Positions 35,082 to 44,262 of a DNA stretch of 64,000 nt are shown here, in pieces. Numbering within the stretch: the stretch's first letter is position 1; each line of letters begins with the position of its first letter. The translations under genes were made by a program, and so were the position numbers. The notes under the pieces were generated by a model. That model was not told the DNA's origin. It worked only from the letters and a program-made list of their open reading frames with translations, and did not search any database. The stretch comes from Vibrio barjaei (lineage in GTDB: Bacteria > Pseudomonadota > Gammaproteobacteria > Enterobacterales > Vibrionaceae): NCBI RefSeq assembly GCF_001639065.2, contig NZ_LQXO02000013.1, positions 62,001 to 126,000 of the forward strand, given 5' to 3'.

Positions 35082-36077
35082 ATGAATCATGGAATGACAG
35101 TTAGTATCGAAACAGCTGAGCCGACGCATCTTAGTCGATCAGTTCAAAATGCCAATTGTGTGGTGATGGTACCGCCGAAAGAGTTTGGTTTTAATGCACA
35201 GACGGCAGCCGATAATGAATTTCAACACCAAGTTTCTCTTGATGCCGATTCTGTAAAGCAAAATGCAATGTCTGAGTTTAAAGCGATGGTCTCTGGCTTG
35301 CGCCGCGCTGGCGTTCAAGTGGTTGAGTTTGACTATCCTATGGATGCCAGTGAAACACCTGATGCAGTCTTTCCGAACAACTGGTTTAGCACCACCCATG
35401 AAGGTGCCTTCTATACCTTCCCTATGGCTTGTAAGAATCGGCAACAAGAAGTGAGGCCACAGGCGCTGATTGATAGTCTTGGAGCTGCGGGAAGAAAAGT
35501 AGTCGCTGTGGACTCGTTGACCAATTACATCGAGCAAGGTGCTTTTTTGGAGAGCACGGGTGTGATGGTAAAAGATCATGTTAACAAAACGATTTATGCG
35601 GCACTCTCTCAACGATGTGAGCGTGAAGCACTCGAAGACTACGCCAAGCGCATTGGTTATCATCGCGTCGTATCATTTCAAACGGCGCTGCCATCTGGGC
35701 AACCGATCTACCACACCAATGTGATGATGGCAGTTGGTGAGCACTTTGCGGTGATTTGCTCAGAAGTGATCCCTGAATACGAACGTCGATTTGTAGTGAA
35801 GTCTTTGGCAAACACAAAGCAGGTGATTGATATTACACTTGAGCAAGTTAATCAGTTTTGCGGCAATATTTTGCAACTTGAAACGGTTAATGGTGACAAG
35901 GTGATCGCGATGTCTAAATCCGCATTCGATGCGTTCAGTCCCGCACAAAAACAGCAATTGTCTACCCACGGAAAACTGCTTCCTTTTGATGTTTCTACCA
36001 TTGAGAACATTGGTGGAGGTAGCGTGAGATGTATGTTGGGAGAAGTGTTTCTACCAACACGAGTGAAGTCTCTGTAA
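35082..36077 (+). CDS. ctlX: CtlX-type citrulline hydrolase / arginine deiminase-related protein
   Basis: A 331-residue amidinotransferase-fold protein. TPDAVFPNNWFSTTHEG gives the substrate-binding Asp and Asn region, QPIYHTNVMMAVGE the catalytic His, and GGGSVRCMLGEVFLP the catalytic Cys. These fit the arginine deiminase-related family whose Francisella member uses citrulline. It probably acts on a guanidino or ureido amino acid in the cytoplasm. ATG 35082 has a poor ribosome site; ATG 35094 is possible. Confidence 0.8.
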   Translation: MNHGMTVSIETAEPTHLSRSVQNANCVVMVPPKEFGFNAQTAADNEFQHQVSLDADSVKQNAMSEFKAMVSGLRRAGVQVVEFDYPMDASETPDAVFPNNWFSTTHEGAFYTFPMACKNRQQEVRPQALIDSLGAAGRKVVAVDSLTNYIEQGAFLESTGVMVKDHVNKTIYAALSQRCEREALEDYAKRIGYHRVVSFQTALPSGQPIYHTNVMMAVGEHFAVICSEVIPEYERRFVVKSLANTKQVIDITLEQVNQFCGNILQLETVNGDKVIAMSKSAFDAFSPAQKQQLSTHGKLLPFDVSTIENIGGGSVRCMLGEVFLPTRVKSL

Positions 36078-36103
36078 GCAATTTTCTTGCTATTTATTAT
36101 CAT

Positions 36104-36136
36104 AACAGCCGCGCCCTTAAAAAGGTTGCGGCTGTT
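36104..36136. terminator. bidirectional terminator between converging genes
   Basis: AACAGCCGC (36104-36112) pairs perfectly with GCGGCTGTT (36128-36136). It lies between the converging ctlX-type and DUF2132 genes. Confidence 0.75.
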
Positions 36137-36164
36137 GTCTATTCATAGTTTATGAATGTGCTTA

Positions 36165-36575
36165 TTAGCGAGAATGACGTCCACGAGATGAGCGGTTTTT
36201 GAAAGCAGAGGCAGCTTTAGCTTGAGACTTCAAAATAGAATCAACCGTCAGTGCCATTGGTTCTTTAGGTTCTAATCCATGAGGAAAAGTGCGCGCACGT
36301 GGCGGTAAATCGTACTCTTCAGCAGAGGCACGAGGCATACGCTTAAAACGATACAGATAGAAGTTCTCTAACTTTTCTCGTGCCCACTCGGTCTTCTTGA
36401 GATATTTCACACTGCTAGCAATCGACGGGTTAGTATGAAAGCAGTTAAAGCGCATCGCTGTATCAAGAATGTCCCACCCATAAAAGTCGACTAGCTCTTG
36501 CAACATTGTTTCTAATTTAAGGCCATGTAATGGGTTATTTTGTTGGAGTTCGATTCTTTCTTCATCTGTCATCAT
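36165..36575 (-). CDS. VF530 family (DUF2132) protein
   Basis: A 136-residue protein. NPLHGLKLETMLQELVDFYGW, then FNCFHTNPSIASSVKYLKKT and WAREKLENFYLY, are the signature of the VF530/DUF2132 family, small proteins of Vibrio and relatives proposed to bind DNA. The basic C-terminus (KNRSSRGRHSR) goes beyond the family core. A good AAGGA site precedes ATG 36575. Confidence 0.88.
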   Translation of the reverse strand: MMTDEERIELQQNNPLHGLKLETMLQELVDFYGWDILDTAMRFNCFHTNPSIASSVKYLKKTEWAREKLENFYLYRFKRMPRASAEEYDLPPRARTFPHGLEPKEPMALTVDSILKSQAKAASAFKNRSSRGRHSR

Positions 36576-37022
36576 GAAAAGTCCTTACATCAGTCGGTGA
36601 TTAGTAAGACGATGCTTATGAGCATACATTACTCAAGGGAAATAAAGCGCGAAGTCTAACAAAGTAGCTTTAATTGACCTAAATAAAATATCCCTTTAAT
36701 TTCCGGTTAAATTTGCAACATTTTTATAAAGTATCCGCTTTCTTTATAGAACGGCGATTTAGATTTTTAATTCGGTCAAGCTTTGTTTAAGGTTCGTATC
36801 CTGCTACTCCTCTATTCTGAATTACATATCACTCTATCTAGTAAATCCATTTAGATTTAATGGCTACTAAGTCAATTTTCTGTAATTTATTGTTTCTTAT
36901 TAGTGAGCCAATTTGGGTTATTAGACTGCTTTTTTCTAAACATGACCTCGATCGAAATATCATATCTAACATCTGATATATTAGTTTGCGAAATGTTAAT
37001 GAGTTTAATATAGAGTGAATGT
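36576..37022. other. intergenic region with the first sugar-acid regulon promoter
   Basis: 447 AT-rich bases between the DUF2132 gene (left) and the SDR gene (right). The only clear element is regulon palindrome A at 36971-36986, 36 bases before the SDR start codon. No coding frame is supported. Confidence 0.6.
36971..36986. promoter_or_regulatory. regulon operator A
   Basis: ATCTGATATATTAGTT, one of six related 16-base palindromes (consensus ATCTGAYATRTCAGAT). It lies in front of the uronate-dehydrogenase-like gene. A second, poorer half-site (ATATCTAACAT) overlaps on the left. Confidence 0.78.
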
Positions 37023-37841
37023 ATGAAAAAAATTGTGATAACAGGTGCGACAGGTCATCTGGGAAACAAGCTATATGAGTACTTATCGCAAAACGATCAA
37101 CTGGATGTGTGGGGTCTTGATATAAGACCAAGTGATAACCCCCAAATTATTGTTGGTGACATTACCCAATATGATGACGCTTGGGTGGATGTCTTTGCAG
37201 ATTGTTATGGTGTAGTCCATTTAGCTGCAGACCGAGATAATCAATGTAATTGGGACTCTGCAATTCCTAATAATATCGATGCGACTATCAATGTTTTTCA
37301 AGCAGCTGCAAAACATGGCGTGAAACGTTTTGTATTTGCCAGTTCCAATTGGGTTGTAGGTGGCTATCGATTTATCGATGCTCGCCTTACACCTGACATC
37401 TTACCTAATCCTGTAAACCCTTATGGTGTAACCAAATTAGTTGGTGAGCGTATGGGGAATTTCTTTAGTGAGCAATATGACATGAGTGTGGTCAGCGCGA
37501 GAATTGGCTGGACTCAATGGACTCATGATAACCAGCCTGGTGCGCACATGGAAATGGGGCGTTGGGGGCAACTAATGTGGCTGAGTGACCGAGACTATCT
37601 GCATGGAATGGAGCGCTCGCTTTTTGCCGAAGTTGAAGGTCATGTCGTTGTTAACCTGATGTCAAACAACAAAGGCATGAAATGGTGTCTTGAAAGTTCG
37701 GCTCAACAGATCGGTTACCAACCTCAGGACAGTGCAACAGCTGAATTACCTATAACGATAAGAATTAAAGAGTGCATTGCTTGGCTAGGACAACGGCTCA
37801 TTCCATCTCTAGGGAAATGGGTAAACAAACCAAGCTTTTAA
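37023..37841 (+). CDS. uronate dehydrogenase-like SDR (NAD-dependent epimerase/dehydratase family)
   Basis: A 272-residue extended SDR. The NAD site is TGATGHLGNKLYEYL. The active site has Ser in FASSNWVVGGY and Tyr/Lys in YGVTKLVGERMG. GYQPQDSA near the C-terminus and the SSNWVVG-like stretch resemble bacterial uronate dehydrogenases (Udh), which oxidise galacturonate or glucuronate to an aldaro-lactone. A lactonase and a sugar porter follow on the same strand, which fits a lactone product. The exact sugar is not shown by the sequence. Confidence 0.75.
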   Translation: MKKIVITGATGHLGNKLYEYLSQNDQLDVWGLDIRPSDNPQIIVGDITQYDDAWVDVFADCYGVVHLAADRDNQCNWDSAIPNNIDATINVFQAAAKHGVKRFVFASSNWVVGGYRFIDARLTPDILPNPVNPYGVTKLVGERMGNFFSEQYDMSVVSARIGWTQWTHDNQPGAHMEMGRWGQLMWLSDRDYLHGMERSLFAEVEGHVVVNLMSNNKGMKWCLESSAQQIGYQPQDSATAELPITIRIKECIAWLGQRLIPSLGKWVNKPSF

Positions 37842-37873
37842 TTAAAAATAACAAACAAAAGGAATGAAAAAAT

Positions 37874-39301
37874 ATGAGTGGGAGTAATCACTACCTCTGG
37901 TTTATCTGTTTAGTATCTGCCTTAGGTGGATTCTTCTTTGGGTTTGACTTAATTGTTATCTCAGGGACGATAAGTCTGGTAAAAGCTCAATTCGGATTTT
38001 TGCCATGGCAAGAAGGCTTTTCCGTTAGTAGTGCGGTAGTTGGCGCTATTGCAGGGACGGCGGTTGCAGGGAAACTCAGTGACCGTTTTGGTAGGAAAAA
38101 CAACTTATTTTTGGCCGCGTTAGTGCTATTCATTTCAGCGATGGGCTGTACGTTTGCCTCCGATGCTAACTCGTTAATCTTTTATCGATTAATTGGTGGC
38201 TTTGGCGTGGGCGTTGCAACGCTGGTGTCACCTCTCTACATTGCTGAAATCTCTCCAGCCAATGTAAGGGGTAGAATGGTTACTTTGTTCCAGTTCGCTA
38301 TCACTGTTGGGATAATGATATCACTCTTCTCTAACGCAGCGATTAAGAACTGGTCAGACTCTCTTATCGCAAGCGGAAAGTTAGAAGGTACCTTAGGCTG
38401 GTTGTTCGGTTCAGAGCCTTGGCGTGGAATGTTCTTGGCGGAAGGTATCCCGGGCATTTTCTTTGTACTACTTTGTTTATTAATCCCAGAGTCACCTCGT
38501 TGGCTGATTAGTAACGGCCAAGAAGATAAAGCAAAACAGATCATTTCACGAGTGGCTGGAAAGCAATGGGCATCAAAGCAGATCAGTGAAATTAAAGAGG
38601 TTATCTCGGAAGAAACGGGTAAGTTCTCTGATTTATTTAAGGGCGGTTATAAAACGGCACTCACGATTGCCGTTGCATTATCAATCTTCTCTGAAATGAG
38701 TGGGATCACAGTTGTGTTCTTTTATGGGCCTACCATTCTTGAAAAAGCAGGACTTTCACTGGGTGATTCGTTAGGCGGCTTTGCTATCATCGGCATCGTG
38801 AATGTGCTCTTTACCGTAGTGGCGCTTTGGCTTATGGATATTTCCGGTCGTAAAAAGCTGCTTCTTACAGGTACTGTTGGCGTGATTTTGGCTCATACAG
38901 CGATTGGTATTCTGTTCTTGAATAACTATGACACGGGCTTTGCTCTTGTATTCTTGATGTGTGCATTTGTGGCCTTCTTCGCCTTCTCAATGGGACCTAT
39001 CAAGTTCGTTATCATGAACGAGATCTTTCCAACTAAAGTGCGTGGCCGAGCTGTCGCCATTGCCACTATCACTATTTGGGTGTGCCAAGCATTCTTGAAC
39101 CAGTTCTTCCCGATGCTTCGAGAAATCATCCCAGTTGGTGCAATTTTCATTTTCTTTGCTCTAATTTTGGTACCGCAGATCTTTTTTGTACTCAAGGTGA
39201 TGCCAGAAACCAAAGGAATGTCGCTTGAAGAGATTGAGCAGCACTGGAAAGCGCAGTCGAACGAAGAAGAGCAGAGCGAACTAAGTTCAGCGAAAGCATA
39301 A
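37874..39301 (+). CDS. sugar porter, major facilitator superfamily (XylE/GalP type)
   Basis: A 475-residue protein with 12 membrane helices. The sugar porter signatures DRFGRKN, RLIGGFGVGVATLVSPLYI, PESPRWLIS and PETKGMSLEEIE are present. It is a proton-coupled monosaccharide or sugar-acid importer. It lies 32 bases after the SDR gene and probably shares its transcript. Confidence 0.92.
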   Translation: MSGSNHYLWFICLVSALGGFFFGFDLIVISGTISLVKAQFGFLPWQEGFSVSSAVVGAIAGTAVAGKLSDRFGRKNNLFLAALVLFISAMGCTFASDANSLIFYRLIGGFGVGVATLVSPLYIAEISPANVRGRMVTLFQFAITVGIMISLFSNAAIKNWSDSLIASGKLEGTLGWLFGSEPWRGMFLAEGIPGIFFVLLCLLIPESPRWLISNGQEDKAKQIISRVAGKQWASKQISEIKEVISEETGKFSDLFKGGYKTALTIAVALSIFSEMSGITVVFFYGPTILEKAGLSLGDSLGGFAIIGIVNVLFTVVALWLMDISGRKKLLLTGTVGVILAHTAIGILFLNNYDTGFALVFLMCAFVAFFAFSMGPIKFVIMNEIFPTKVRGRAVAIATITIWVCQAFLNQFFPMLREIIPVGAIFIFFALILVPQIFFVLKVMPETKGMSLEEIEQHWKAQSNEEEQSELSSAKA

Positions 39302-39309
39302 AGACCTTT

Positions 39310-39338
39310 CACCTAAGCGAAGTTTCTTCGCTTAGGTG
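39310..39338 (+). repeat. strong hairpin between porter and lactonase genes
   Basis: CACCTAAGCGAAG (39310-39322) and CTTCGCTTAGGTG (39326-39338) form a perfect 13-base stem with a three-base loop. No T tract follows, so it is more likely an RNA-stabilising or expression-tuning element than a full stop. Confidence 0.6.
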
Positions 39339-39359
39339 ATGTTGTAAAAGGAATATTGA

Positions 39360-40541
39360 ATGATTGATGCTCATAAAAGTCCGTCGACACACAAGAAGTA
39401 TATGTATGTAGCTAGCTATACTTACCCTCATTCTGCACCCGGTTCAGACACGGTTAGTACAGCAAAGGGCATATCAGTGTATGAGATTGACGACAGCGGT
39501 AACCACGAACTTATTCAAGTCATGGAATCGGCCAATCCATCTTATCTCTCATGTAATAGCGATCAGTCCATCCTATATTGTGTCAATGAGCTGGGCGTGG
39601 ATGATAGGAAGATGGAAGGTCGAGTTAGTGCATATCGAATAGACGCTCACACCGGTTTATTAACCTTTTTGAACACGCAATCTACCAATGGTAATTGGCC
39701 TTGTCATTGCGAGGTTACGCCTTGTTGCCGCTATTTAGTGAGTGCCAATTATGGAACTGGAAACTTTATTGCTCATAAAATTGAGCAAGACGGTTCAATC
39801 GGTTTACTAGTCGATGAAGTCATGATTACGTTGGACAAAATAGGTGCCGACCCTAATCGTCAATCAGCATCACATCCACATATGATGACGGCTCATCCTT
39901 CCGGAAAGTTCTTATTTGGCGTCGATTTAGGGAGTGATAAAATTTACACATGGTCAATACAGCAAGAAGATAGGGTGCTGTCTCCCATCGCTCAAGCTTC
40001 AACACAAGTGGCTTCTGGTAGTGGACCTCGCCATATGGTAAATCATCCTAGTGGTCAGTTTGCTTTTGTACTCAATGAGCTGTCGTCAACATTAGATGTC
40101 TTCATCGTTAATGAAGCTACTGGGAGTATGGTTTGGAAACAATCAGCGTCTTTGCTACCGGCAGATACCGACTTTCAACGACCGATATTTGACCCAACCA
40201 ATCCAGGCAAAGTTCCCGTGGGAGGTAATACTGGAGGAGCAATTTGTATTAATGATGATGGGAGTTATATCTATGCCACTAACCGCGGAATGAACAGCAT
40301 CGTGGTATATGCTGTGTGTGGTGAATCTGGCAAGGTGACGGCAATCGACTGGGTTTCGACAGAAGGTTGTATTCCAAGAGGCTTATCAATAGAACCTGAT
40401 GGAAATTATGTGGTTGTGGGTAACCAAAACTCTGACACGATTGCTCGGTTTAAGATCGACAAACGAAATGGAAAGTTACAACAAAACTCTCAAATAATAC
40501 ATTGCCCAGTACCGACAGACTTTGTGTTCATTAATCGATAA
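39360..40541 (+). CDS. lactonase family protein (seven-bladed propeller, YbhE-like)
   Basis: A 393-residue protein with repeated blades. GNWPCHCEVTPCCRYLVSANY, HPSGKFLFGVDLGSDKIY and GSGPRHMVNHPSGQFAFVLNE (read in parts) are the 6-phosphogluconolactonase/3-carboxymuconate cyclase family repeats. It should open a sugar-acid lactone, which fits the lactone-making SDR upstream. AAGGA precedes ATG 39360. Confidence 0.88.
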   Translation: MIDAHKSPSTHKKYMYVASYTYPHSAPGSDTVSTAKGISVYEIDDSGNHELIQVMESANPSYLSCNSDQSILYCVNELGVDDRKMEGRVSAYRIDAHTGLLTFLNTQSTNGNWPCHCEVTPCCRYLVSANYGTGNFIAHKIEQDGSIGLLVDEVMITLDKIGADPNRQSASHPHMMTAHPSGKFLFGVDLGSDKIYTWSIQQEDRVLSPIAQASTQVASGSGPRHMVNHPSGQFAFVLNELSSTLDVFIVNEATGSMVWKQSASLLPADTDFQRPIFDPTNPGKVPVGGNTGGAICINDDGSYIYATNRGMNSIVVYAVCGESGKVTAIDWVSTEGCIPRGLSIEPDGNYVVVGNQNSDTIARFKIDKRNGKLQQNSQIIHCPVPTDFVFINR

Positions 40542-40545
40542 AAAT

Positions 40546-40580
40546 AAAAGCATTCAAAAGAAACGGTTTTGAATGCTTTT
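40546..40580. terminator. bidirectional terminator
   Basis: Perfect 14-base arms, AAAAGCATTCAAAA (40546-40559) and TTTTGAATGCTTTT (40567-40580), with a seven-base loop. They lie between the converging lactonase and EamA genes, with A/T tracts on both sides. Confidence 0.92.
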
Positions 40581-40601
40581 ACTTGCTTCCTAAAACGCAC
40601 T

Positions 40602-41462
40602 CTACCCCCGCCTAGATAGACGAATATAAAGATACAAGGACAATACGACTAATCCACTACCGAGCAATTTGTAGCCACTTAGTGATTCACCTAGTAAGGT
40701 TACGCTCATGATCAGTGTCCATATAGGCTCCAAGATCATAATTAGTGCTGCGACTTCAATATTGGCTGAGTGCTGACCTACAGTCTGAGTTAAATATCTC
40801 AATGCAGTTGCGACAAAAGTCGCGATTGCGAACCAAACCCAAGTATTATCAGAGTAAAGCAGGGAAGGCGCACCATGAATGAGATAAAGTAGCAAACCAC
40901 TCATTCCTACCACCCACATTTGCAAACAAATAGAAGATAATGGGGAAGCGGCACTGCTGGCGCGTTTGTTTAAGACAAAATGAACGGACAAAAGGCAGGA
41001 GGAAAGCAAAAAGTACCCCTGACTGATATCGATCCTCCAACCATTTGTCAGGGTGAGAAAGACCATGCCTACTATAGCGATAGGTAAGGAAAGCCAGAAT
41101 GCTCGGTTGGGACGTTGTCGGAATAACACCCAGCGCGTGAGTGGAGCAATAATCATCGCCAAGCTCATGATAAATGCTCCTTCGGAGAGGCTCTTGGTGA
41201 TGCTGACAGCGTAGACCCAAACGTGTATCGATAACGCTAGCAAGATACCGATAGCGCTCAGCTTCAGAGCCAATGTCATCGAGAGATGTTTTAGTTCCTT
41301 CCAACAAAAAGGCAGCAATAGCCCACTAGCAATAAAAAAGCGTCCCGCGATAAAGGCGCTGCTGGCCATCTCTTGTAAAACATATTTTGACGCGACCCAG
41401 CCAACAGCAGCAAAAAGAGTAGCGATAAGTAGATACCATTCTCCCCTGACAGAACGCACCAT
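40602..41462 (-). CDS. EamA/DMT-type transporter
   Basis: A 286-residue protein with ten predicted membrane helices in two EamA repeats; the second repeat includes ALIMILEPIWTLIMSVTLLGE, the family hallmark. Members export metabolites or import small solutes; the substrate is unknown. It follows the alcohol dehydrogenase gene closely and may be only weakly tied to the regulon, because a terminator lies upstream of both. Confidence 0.85.
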   Translation of the reverse strand: MVRSVRGEWYLLIATLFAAVGWVASKYVLQEMASSAFIAGRFFIASGLLLPFCWKELKHLSMTLALKLSAIGILLALSIHVWVYAVSITKSLSEGAFIMSLAMIIAPLTRWVLFRQRPNRAFWLSLPIAIVGMVFLTLTNGWRIDISQGYFLLSSCLLSVHFVLNKRASSAASPLSSICLQMWVVGMSGLLLYLIHGAPSLLYSDNTWVWFAIATFVATALRYLTQTVGQHSANIEVAALIMILEPIWTLIMSVTLLGESLSGYKLLGSGLVVLSLYLYIRLSRRG

Positions 41463-41473
41463 AGCTTTTCTCC

Positions 41474-42466
41474 TTATTCAGCCTCTGGGAACATGACAAC
41501 AATTTTGCCAACCGTCCTCTGCTTTCTCATTTCCATTAGCGCTTGAGCTGCTTGTTCAAGATCGATGGTTTGAATGTGAGGAGGTTTAATCGCGTTTTGA
41601 TTGAGCAATAGGTTGAATGACTCTCCCGCCTTTAAAATTGAGTTCCGGCCTTTGATGCCATTATTGTAGCCAGCGCCCAGACTCAGTTGATGAACTCCTA
41701 TACCTCTTGCTTTGGCTTGTCGATATTGGTTTAGGTCTGCTGTTCCGACAAGCTCTACCATCTCGCCGTCAAATTCCAGTGCCTCCGCACAATAAAACTC
41801 AGATTTGCCACCCACACAATCAAGGGCGATATTAACGCCAGAACCATGAGTTATTGCCATGATTTCTTTAACCACATCTTGTGCTTGGTAATCGATGATA
41901 TGAGTAGCGCCGAGGCTTCTAACGTAATCAATATTGCGACCAGAGCAGGTCGTGATGATTGTCTCAAGCCCAAAATGCTTGGCAATTTGAATAGCAAAGC
42001 TACCCACGCCACCAGAACCGCCAGCAATGAATATTGAGTTACGGTTTTTTATCTTCAGTTTGTCGAACAACGCGCGCCACGCAGTCCAACCTGCACAAGG
42101 TGTGGAGGCAGCCATGGCAATAGGAACATTCGGTAGTCGTGTTAATGTACGATTGTCTTGTAAGCAAAACTCGGCTAAGCCACCATGCTGGCTAAACATA
42201 TTGCCGTGAAATAGCACTTTGTCCCCAGCTTTCCAGTTGTCGACTTGCTCGCCGATAGTGACGATTTCACCAACGACATCAAGACCTACAACAAAATCGT
42301 CTTTCATGTCATTCACCAATGTGTGCCAGTTTACAATTTTGGTATCGACGGGATTTAAGCTGCAAGCAAGAACTTTTACCAAGACTTGGTGAGTATTAGG
42401 AGTAGGAATAGACAAATCCTGAATCTGAAACTTATCGATGGAAGGCTGATAGGTCAGAGCTTTCAT
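41474..42466 (-). CDS. zinc-type alcohol dehydrogenase / quinone oxidoreductase family protein
   Basis: The start is placed at ATG 42466 (MKALTYQPSIDKF), preceded by GGAG at eight bases; an upstream extension looks non-coding. It encodes 330 residues of the MDR superfamily: GroES-like N-domain (VGLDVVGEIVTIGEQV) and NAD(P) site AGGSGGVGSFAIQIAKHFG. The catalytic zinc cysteines are missing, as in quinone oxidoreductases. The substrate is not evident. Confidence 0.85.
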   Translation of the reverse strand: MKALTYQPSIDKFQIQDLSIPTPNTHQVLVKVLACSLNPVDTKIVNWHTLVNDMKDDFVVGLDVVGEIVTIGEQVDNWKAGDKVLFHGNMFSQHGGLAEFCLQDNRTLTRLPNVPIAMAASTPCAGWTAWRALFDKLKIKNRNSIFIAGGSGGVGSFAIQIAKHFGLETIITTCSGRNIDYVRSLGATHIIDYQAQDVVKEIMAITHGSGVNIALDCVGGKSEFYCAEALEFDGEMVELVGTADLNQYRQAKARGIGVHQLSLGAGYNNGIKGRNSILKAGESFNLLLNQNAIKPPHIQTIDLEQAAQALMEMRKQRTVGKIVVMFPEAE

Positions 42467-42478
42467 GTTGTGGTCTCC

Positions 42479-42518
42479 AAAAACAATAAAGGAGCTTTCG
42501 ATTGGGGTCGAAAGCTCC
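42479..42518 (-). terminator. rho-independent terminator after the kinase gene
   Basis: GGAGCTTTCGA (42491-42501) and TCGAAAGCTCC (42508-42518) form a perfect 11-base stem. On the minus strand it is followed by TTTATTGTTTTT. It would end the dehydrogenase-aldolase-RraA-kinase operon. Confidence 0.92.
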
Positions 42519-42542
42519 AGAAAGGTCACTTGGGGTGAGTGA

Positions 42543-43523
42543 CTAAATAAGGTTCGCCTTCTGGGCGACATAAATAGAGCCAATAGCTGACAAATCATGA
42601 ACATCTTCACAGCGAGTCACAGAGTTATCAGGGAATTGGTAATTAAGTAGCGTAGCGGTCGCTTCGCAGAGCAATCCTGAGCCACCAATGTACACTGGAG
42701 TTTCTGAGTTAAAGTGCAGTTGTGGAGCGGAGCTTAGAGCCTTTATGTCAGAATGTAGTATCACACCGATTAGGAAGCTGGCGAGCTGCTCATGCTGTTT
42801 GCCACCGAATTGTTCCTGAAGTCGAATCATAAACAGAGCGTGACCAAGACCATAACGGTCAGCCGATTGATAACCTTCTAATAGAGACTCGTTGCACAAC
42901 GTATCAGAAAAACGGTCTTCCAATGAGTTGGTAAGAATGGTGTGGTGCGTCACGATGGCATTTAATTCACCAGCAAGCGTGGTGCAGCACCCTCTAATTG
43001 TCTGCTTAGAATCAACCGCAACAAACTTTGAGTGTGAACCAGGGAGAGCAATTATGGCGTCCTGTTCAATGTTAAACAAATCAACAATCGCTAGTGCTTC
43101 AACTTCTTCACCTCGCATGATATCCAAACCAACAACAGACTGAAGGTTTTCAGTATCGAGGTTTTTCACGCCTGGTATAAAGTGGATTGGCAAAGCTGAA
43201 ACTTCTGGAATCACAACCGATTTGATGTTGTTGGCAAAGCTCTCGAGAGAAACTGGAGCGACAAGATGTGGAACCTCGTATAGACCTAAGTTAGAGGTAA
43301 TCATCCCAGCGGCTAGTATGGCTTCTATGTCCGAATCTTGCAGAGAGTGAGTCTTTTTCAGCTGACTAATAGCATTGGCAATAATACTAATCAATTGCTG
43401 ATTATTGCCGTCGATACTGGTATTACGAACACCGATATTCGCCTTAACCAGATCAACGCGTTGTTTACCATCAAATAGCGCTACGCGAGTATTGGTAGTG
43501 CCAGTATCTATTGTAATGATCAA
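42543..43523 (-). CDS. dgoK: 2-dehydro-3-deoxygalactonokinase (DgoK family)
   Basis: The start is set at TTG 43523, eight bases after AGAGGG, giving 326 residues that begin IITIDTGTTNTRVALF, the ASKHA phosphate-1 motif. A longer form from TTG 43556 is possible. IMRGEEVEALAI, ALPGSHSKFV and the C-terminal VYIGGSGLL fit DgoK. The enzyme phosphorylates 2-keto-3-deoxy-galactonate to KDPGal for the aldolase encoded in the same operon. Expression should follow operator B. Confidence 0.88.
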   Translation of the reverse strand: MIITIDTGTTNTRVALFDGKQRVDLVKANIGVRNTSIDGNNQQLISIIANAISQLKKTHSLQDSDIEAILAAGMITSNLGLYEVPHLVAPVSLESFANNIKSVVIPEVSALPIHFIPGVKNLDTENLQSVVGLDIMRGEEVEALAIVDLFNIEQDAIIALPGSHSKFVAVDSKQTIRGCCTTLAGELNAIVTHHTILTNSLEDRFSDTLCNESLLEGYQSADRYGLGHALFMIRLQEQFGGKQHEQLASFLIGVILHSDIKALSSAPQLHFNSETPVYIGGSGLLCEATATLLNYQFPDNSVTRCEDVHDLSAIGSIYVAQKANLI

Positions 43524-43573
43524 TGGAATATCCCTCTGAAGAGACCCATTTTTCAATGGGCCTCTATCATTGT

Positions 43574-44260
43574 TTAGATGCGGCCAAACTTAGCTAGAAG
43601 CTGCTCTACTGTTGCACCGTTAAGAATCTCTTCACGCACTTTCTTTTCATTTTCAGCAAGCTGTTTAGCTGCTGGATAAACTTCTTCTACAAATTCGTAA
43701 GGAACTACGGTTACACCTAGCTCATCTGCAACCACTAGGTCACCAGGTTTAACAATTTGGCCACCAGCAACAACTGGTACGTTGATTTCGATTGGTTCAG
43801 TGCGGCCGGTCTCTGCTGAGTGTGCTGCGCGCGGTGATACAGAGCGAGATGCGATTGGGAAACCTAGCACTTTTGACTCATCAGTATCACGAACAGAACC
43901 GTCAACAACTGCACCGACAACACCTGCAGCGCGAGCTAGGCCAGACATTAAGCCACCCCAGATTGAGGTATTTGGTGTGCCGTTTGCGTCTATAACAACC
44001 ACATCGCCCGGTTTAGCAATGTCGAAGATTGGAAGACAATCAACGATGTCGCCTGGCTTAAGTTTTACAGTAAGTGCAGTACCAATAAATGGCTTGTTTG
44101 ATGAACGGAATTTGATCTCGTGATCCATAACACCATCGCGTTTAAACGCATCACTAAAGACCGCACTTACGCTCAAAACATCAGTCATTTCTGCACACTT
44201 TGCGATGAGCTCTTCGTTTACTTCTGGACGAGGGTTAATGATTTTTTTTGCGTATTCCAT
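43574..44260 (-). CDS. RraA-like family protein (class II aldolase/decarboxylase fold)
   Basis: A 228-residue protein. WGGLMSGLARAAGVVGAVVDG followed by SVRDTDE is the RraA/HMG-aldolase signature with the Arg and Asp that hold the metal and pyruvyl group. Family members include 4-hydroxy-4-methyl-2-oxoglutarate aldolases and oxaloacetate decarboxylases, besides the RNase E regulator. In this operon an action on a keto-acid sugar intermediate is more likely than RNase control, but the reaction is unknown. Confidence 0.8.
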   Translation of the reverse strand: MEYAKKIINPRPEVNEELIAKCAEMTDVLSVSAVFSDAFKRDGVMDHEIKFRSSNKPFIGTALTVKLKPGDIVDCLPIFDIAKPGDVVVIDANGTPNTSIWGGLMSGLARAAGVVGAVVDGSVRDTDESKVLGFPIASRSVSPRAAHSAETGRTEPIEINVPVVAGGQIVKPGDLVVADELGVTVVPYEFVEEVYPAAKQLAENEKKVREEILNGATVEQLLAKFGRI

Positions 44261-44262
44261 TT

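Noticed and set aside
43574-44260. RraA as RNase E regulator
   Set aside because: The gene is locked in a catabolic operon with two-base spacing to an aldolase, so an enzyme role in the RraA-like family is more likely.
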